Positions 14,219 through 15,069 of a DNA stretch of 15,069 nt are shown here, piece after piece. The number at the start of each line of letters is the position of its first letter. The stretch's first letter is position 1. Under the pieces are notes generated by a model. That model saw only the letters and a list, made by a program, of their open reading frames with translations, was not told the DNA's origin and did not search any database. The stretch covers positions 1-15,069 of the forward strand of contig WTAY01000095.1 of NCBI GenBank assembly GCA_013139345.1, read 5' to 3'. The DNA comes from Methylophaga sp. (GTDB lineage: Bacteria > Pseudomonadota > Gammaproteobacteria > Nitrosococcales > Methylophagaceae). The position numbers and the translations under genes are program-made.

Positions 14219-14255
14219 AAAAAGGCTTGTAACTTACGTTACAAGCCTTTTTTTT
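14219..14255 (+). terminator. Rho-independent terminator after the tRNA-Leu fragment
   Basis: A 13-bp stem (14221-14233 with 14238-14250) with loop TTAC and a T-tract. It is the counterpart of the terminator at 89-123. Several stem positions differ from that one in paired fashion, so the hairpin has been preserved although its sequence diverged. Confidence 0.9.
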
Positions 14256-14256
14256 G

Positions 14257-14309
14257 TGCCTGAAGAAAATGAATTCATCGGTTAAACGCTTTAAACCTGA
14301 ATTCAAAGT
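14257..14309. repeat. Repeated tail downstream of the tRNA 3' end (matches 125-172)
   Basis: From TGCCTGAAGAAAATGAA to TTCAAAGT this matches the left side with a few changes and a small insertion. The homology between the two att regions is therefore longer than the 59-bp core, which points to two related elements, or to a duplicated tRNA tail, and not to a simple attB/attP identity. Between 14310 and the KTSC gene stop at 14498 I see nothing else. Confidence 0.8.
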
Positions 14310-14497
14310 TATGCTTATATCAAATGCTAAGTATTACACTAGGACTCTCCTTCCAAAACAGTTACAAATTAAAGCAAGCTAAAAATAGATACTTTCCTGT
14401 TTGAGTTTGTTGAGCTAATTGTAGAAAATATTTAATACATATGTGGTTAATATTGAACCTCCTTTAAAACGATACTCTTAAGGAACCTCTAGTCAAT

Positions 14498-14698
14498 TCA
14501 ACAGGGGAAATGGTCCAGAACATGCCGCTTATAAAAGCGATTCTTGGAGCGTGCGTTAAGAAATGCAGAAAAAACATCTTCAGGTACGTAGCAAAAATCA
14601 GCCGGTTTGTTTTGACGAAAAGATACTCGCATTTTATGCGTTTTCTTGTCGTAACCAATCAAATTAATTTTACTTGATCTTACAGGTTGCATTTTCAT
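14498..14698 (-). CDS. KTSC domain-containing small protein
   Basis: 66 residues made of a single KTSC domain: MKMQPVRSSKINLIGYDKKT, then MRVSFRQNKPADFCYVPEDVFSAFLNARSKNRFYKRHVLDHF. The V-x-S-S-x-I-x-x-I-G-Y-D opening and the Y-V-P...F-x-x-A-x-S-x-x-x-[FY] end fit this short domain, which also occurs at the C-terminus of some lysyl-tRNA synthetases and is of unclear function. The ATG at 14698 is preferred over an upstream GTG at 14707, because AAAGG lies 8 bases before the ATG. The usual aromatic of the Y-x-Y motif is F-C-Y here. It stands alone between att remnants, so it may be cargo of a second, older element or original chromosome. Confidence 0.82.
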   Translation of the reverse strand: MKMQPVRSSKINLIGYDKKTHKMRVSFRQNKPADFCYVPEDVFSAFLNARSKNRFYKRHVLDHFPC

Positions 14699-14707
14699 GT
14701 CTGCCAC

Positions 14708-14949
14708 CTTTACTTTAGTTACAGTAAATTTCAGACATAGATATTTACTTATGGTTCAACTTGGACGTTATTGTAGCGTTGAGTAAGAAACTTCAATTAA
14801 GTTGAAAAAATACCTTTGTGATATAGATACATTATTAGTTAGAAAAACGGAGCTAATAAAAACAGTATGAATGATAAGGTATTGTAAAATAAGTGTTAAA
14901 AGACATTTAAAGCTGTATGATTATTTTAGAGTAGAGTTGAAAATTTGCT
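14708..14949. other. Intergenic, nothing recognised
   Basis: A+T-rich, with no reading frame that looks real and no strong structure. It should contain the promoter of the KTSC gene. Confidence 0.5.
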
Positions 14950-14988
14950 GAGTTAAATCTGGGCCTGTTTGATTTTGGCCTGAGGCTC
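14950..14988. repeat. Decayed third copy of the tRNA-Leu 3' end
   Basis: GAGTTAAATCTGGGCCTGTT and the following bases align without gaps to the tRNA-Leu 3' end (from GAGTTAAATCC to the acceptor strand, 42-80). Most differences are C to T. T-rich sequence and TATACCT follow, echoing the TTTATGCCTGAAG tail of the intact copies. It looks like the att scar of an older insertion. Confidence 0.72.
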
Positions 14989-15069
14989 TTTTTTATACCT
15001 AAAATTTGTTACCTCTTTTTGTGATGTAAAAAGTCTTTCTTTGCATCCTGGATATTATTAATGAAATTA

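Noticed and set aside
14464..14658. 64-codon minus-strand frame overlapping the KTSC gene
   Set aside because: It is in another frame of the KTSC gene and shows no family pattern.

Overview
The window looks like an A+T-rich gammaproteobacterial chromosome segment. The evidence is a TonB-dependent outer-membrane receptor, periplasmic c-type cytochromes, a MalT-type STAND regulator, and a CCA-encoding tRNA-Leu with a rho-independent terminator. The low G+C, the multiheme cytochromes and a small element with GGGGGA-rich termini would fit a methanotroph-like (Methylococcales) or similar lineage, but that is only a guess.

Boundaries. The window opens inside a tRNA-Leu(UAA) gene; the first five bases lie outside. 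A perfect 59-bp copy of its 3' part recurs at 14158-14216. Both copies are followed by a terminator hairpin of different sequence and then the same ~50-bp tail. Just after the left copy, at 242-304, lies a 20-codon stump that reads like the N-terminus of a tyrosine integrase. A third, C-to-T-decayed copy of the tRNA 3' end lies near 14950-14988. The 14-kb interval is therefore best read as an old island, or tandem islands, in the tRNA-Leu attachment site whose integrase is now broken.

Layout. 458-2767 (-): TonB-dependent receptor. 2951-4150 (+): membrane-bound family 2 glycosyltransferase, divergent from the receptor. 4291-6468 (-): secreted CSLREA/beta-helix protein with nine 22-residue calcium-binding thrombospondin type 3 repeats. 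6564-6842 (-): 92-aa secreted protein. 6952-7055 (+): broken 5' end of a regulator gene. 8638-10038, 7955-8626 and 7132-7965 (all -): a tight three-gene redox operon. 10149-10318: MITE-like inverted-repeat element. 10318-10419 (-): truncated copy of the 92-aa gene. 10559-13627 (+): 1022-aa STAND/TPR/winged-helix regulator. 13751-13906 (-): remnant of an IS21-type istB. 14498-14698 (-): KTSC-domain protein.

How the genes may work together. The redox operon encodes a BFD [2Fe-2S] domain fused to an FNR-type flavin/NAD(P)H reductase and then to a C-terminal membrane domain. That membrane domain has two His pairs, each 14 residues apart, as in NOX/ferric-reductase bis-heme b proteins but with the domain order reversed. 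Next come a membrane-anchored pentaheme cytochrome c and a Tll0287-like (DUF3365) monoheme protein. Together they could carry electrons from cytoplasmic NAD(P)H across the inner membrane to periplasmic hemes. The operon is bracketed by two directly repeated, partly decayed copies of a divergent module (small secreted protein gene / regulator 5' end). Each module carries the same tandem 11-bp repeats, which are candidate operators. The left module kept the secreted protein and the right one kept the regulator.
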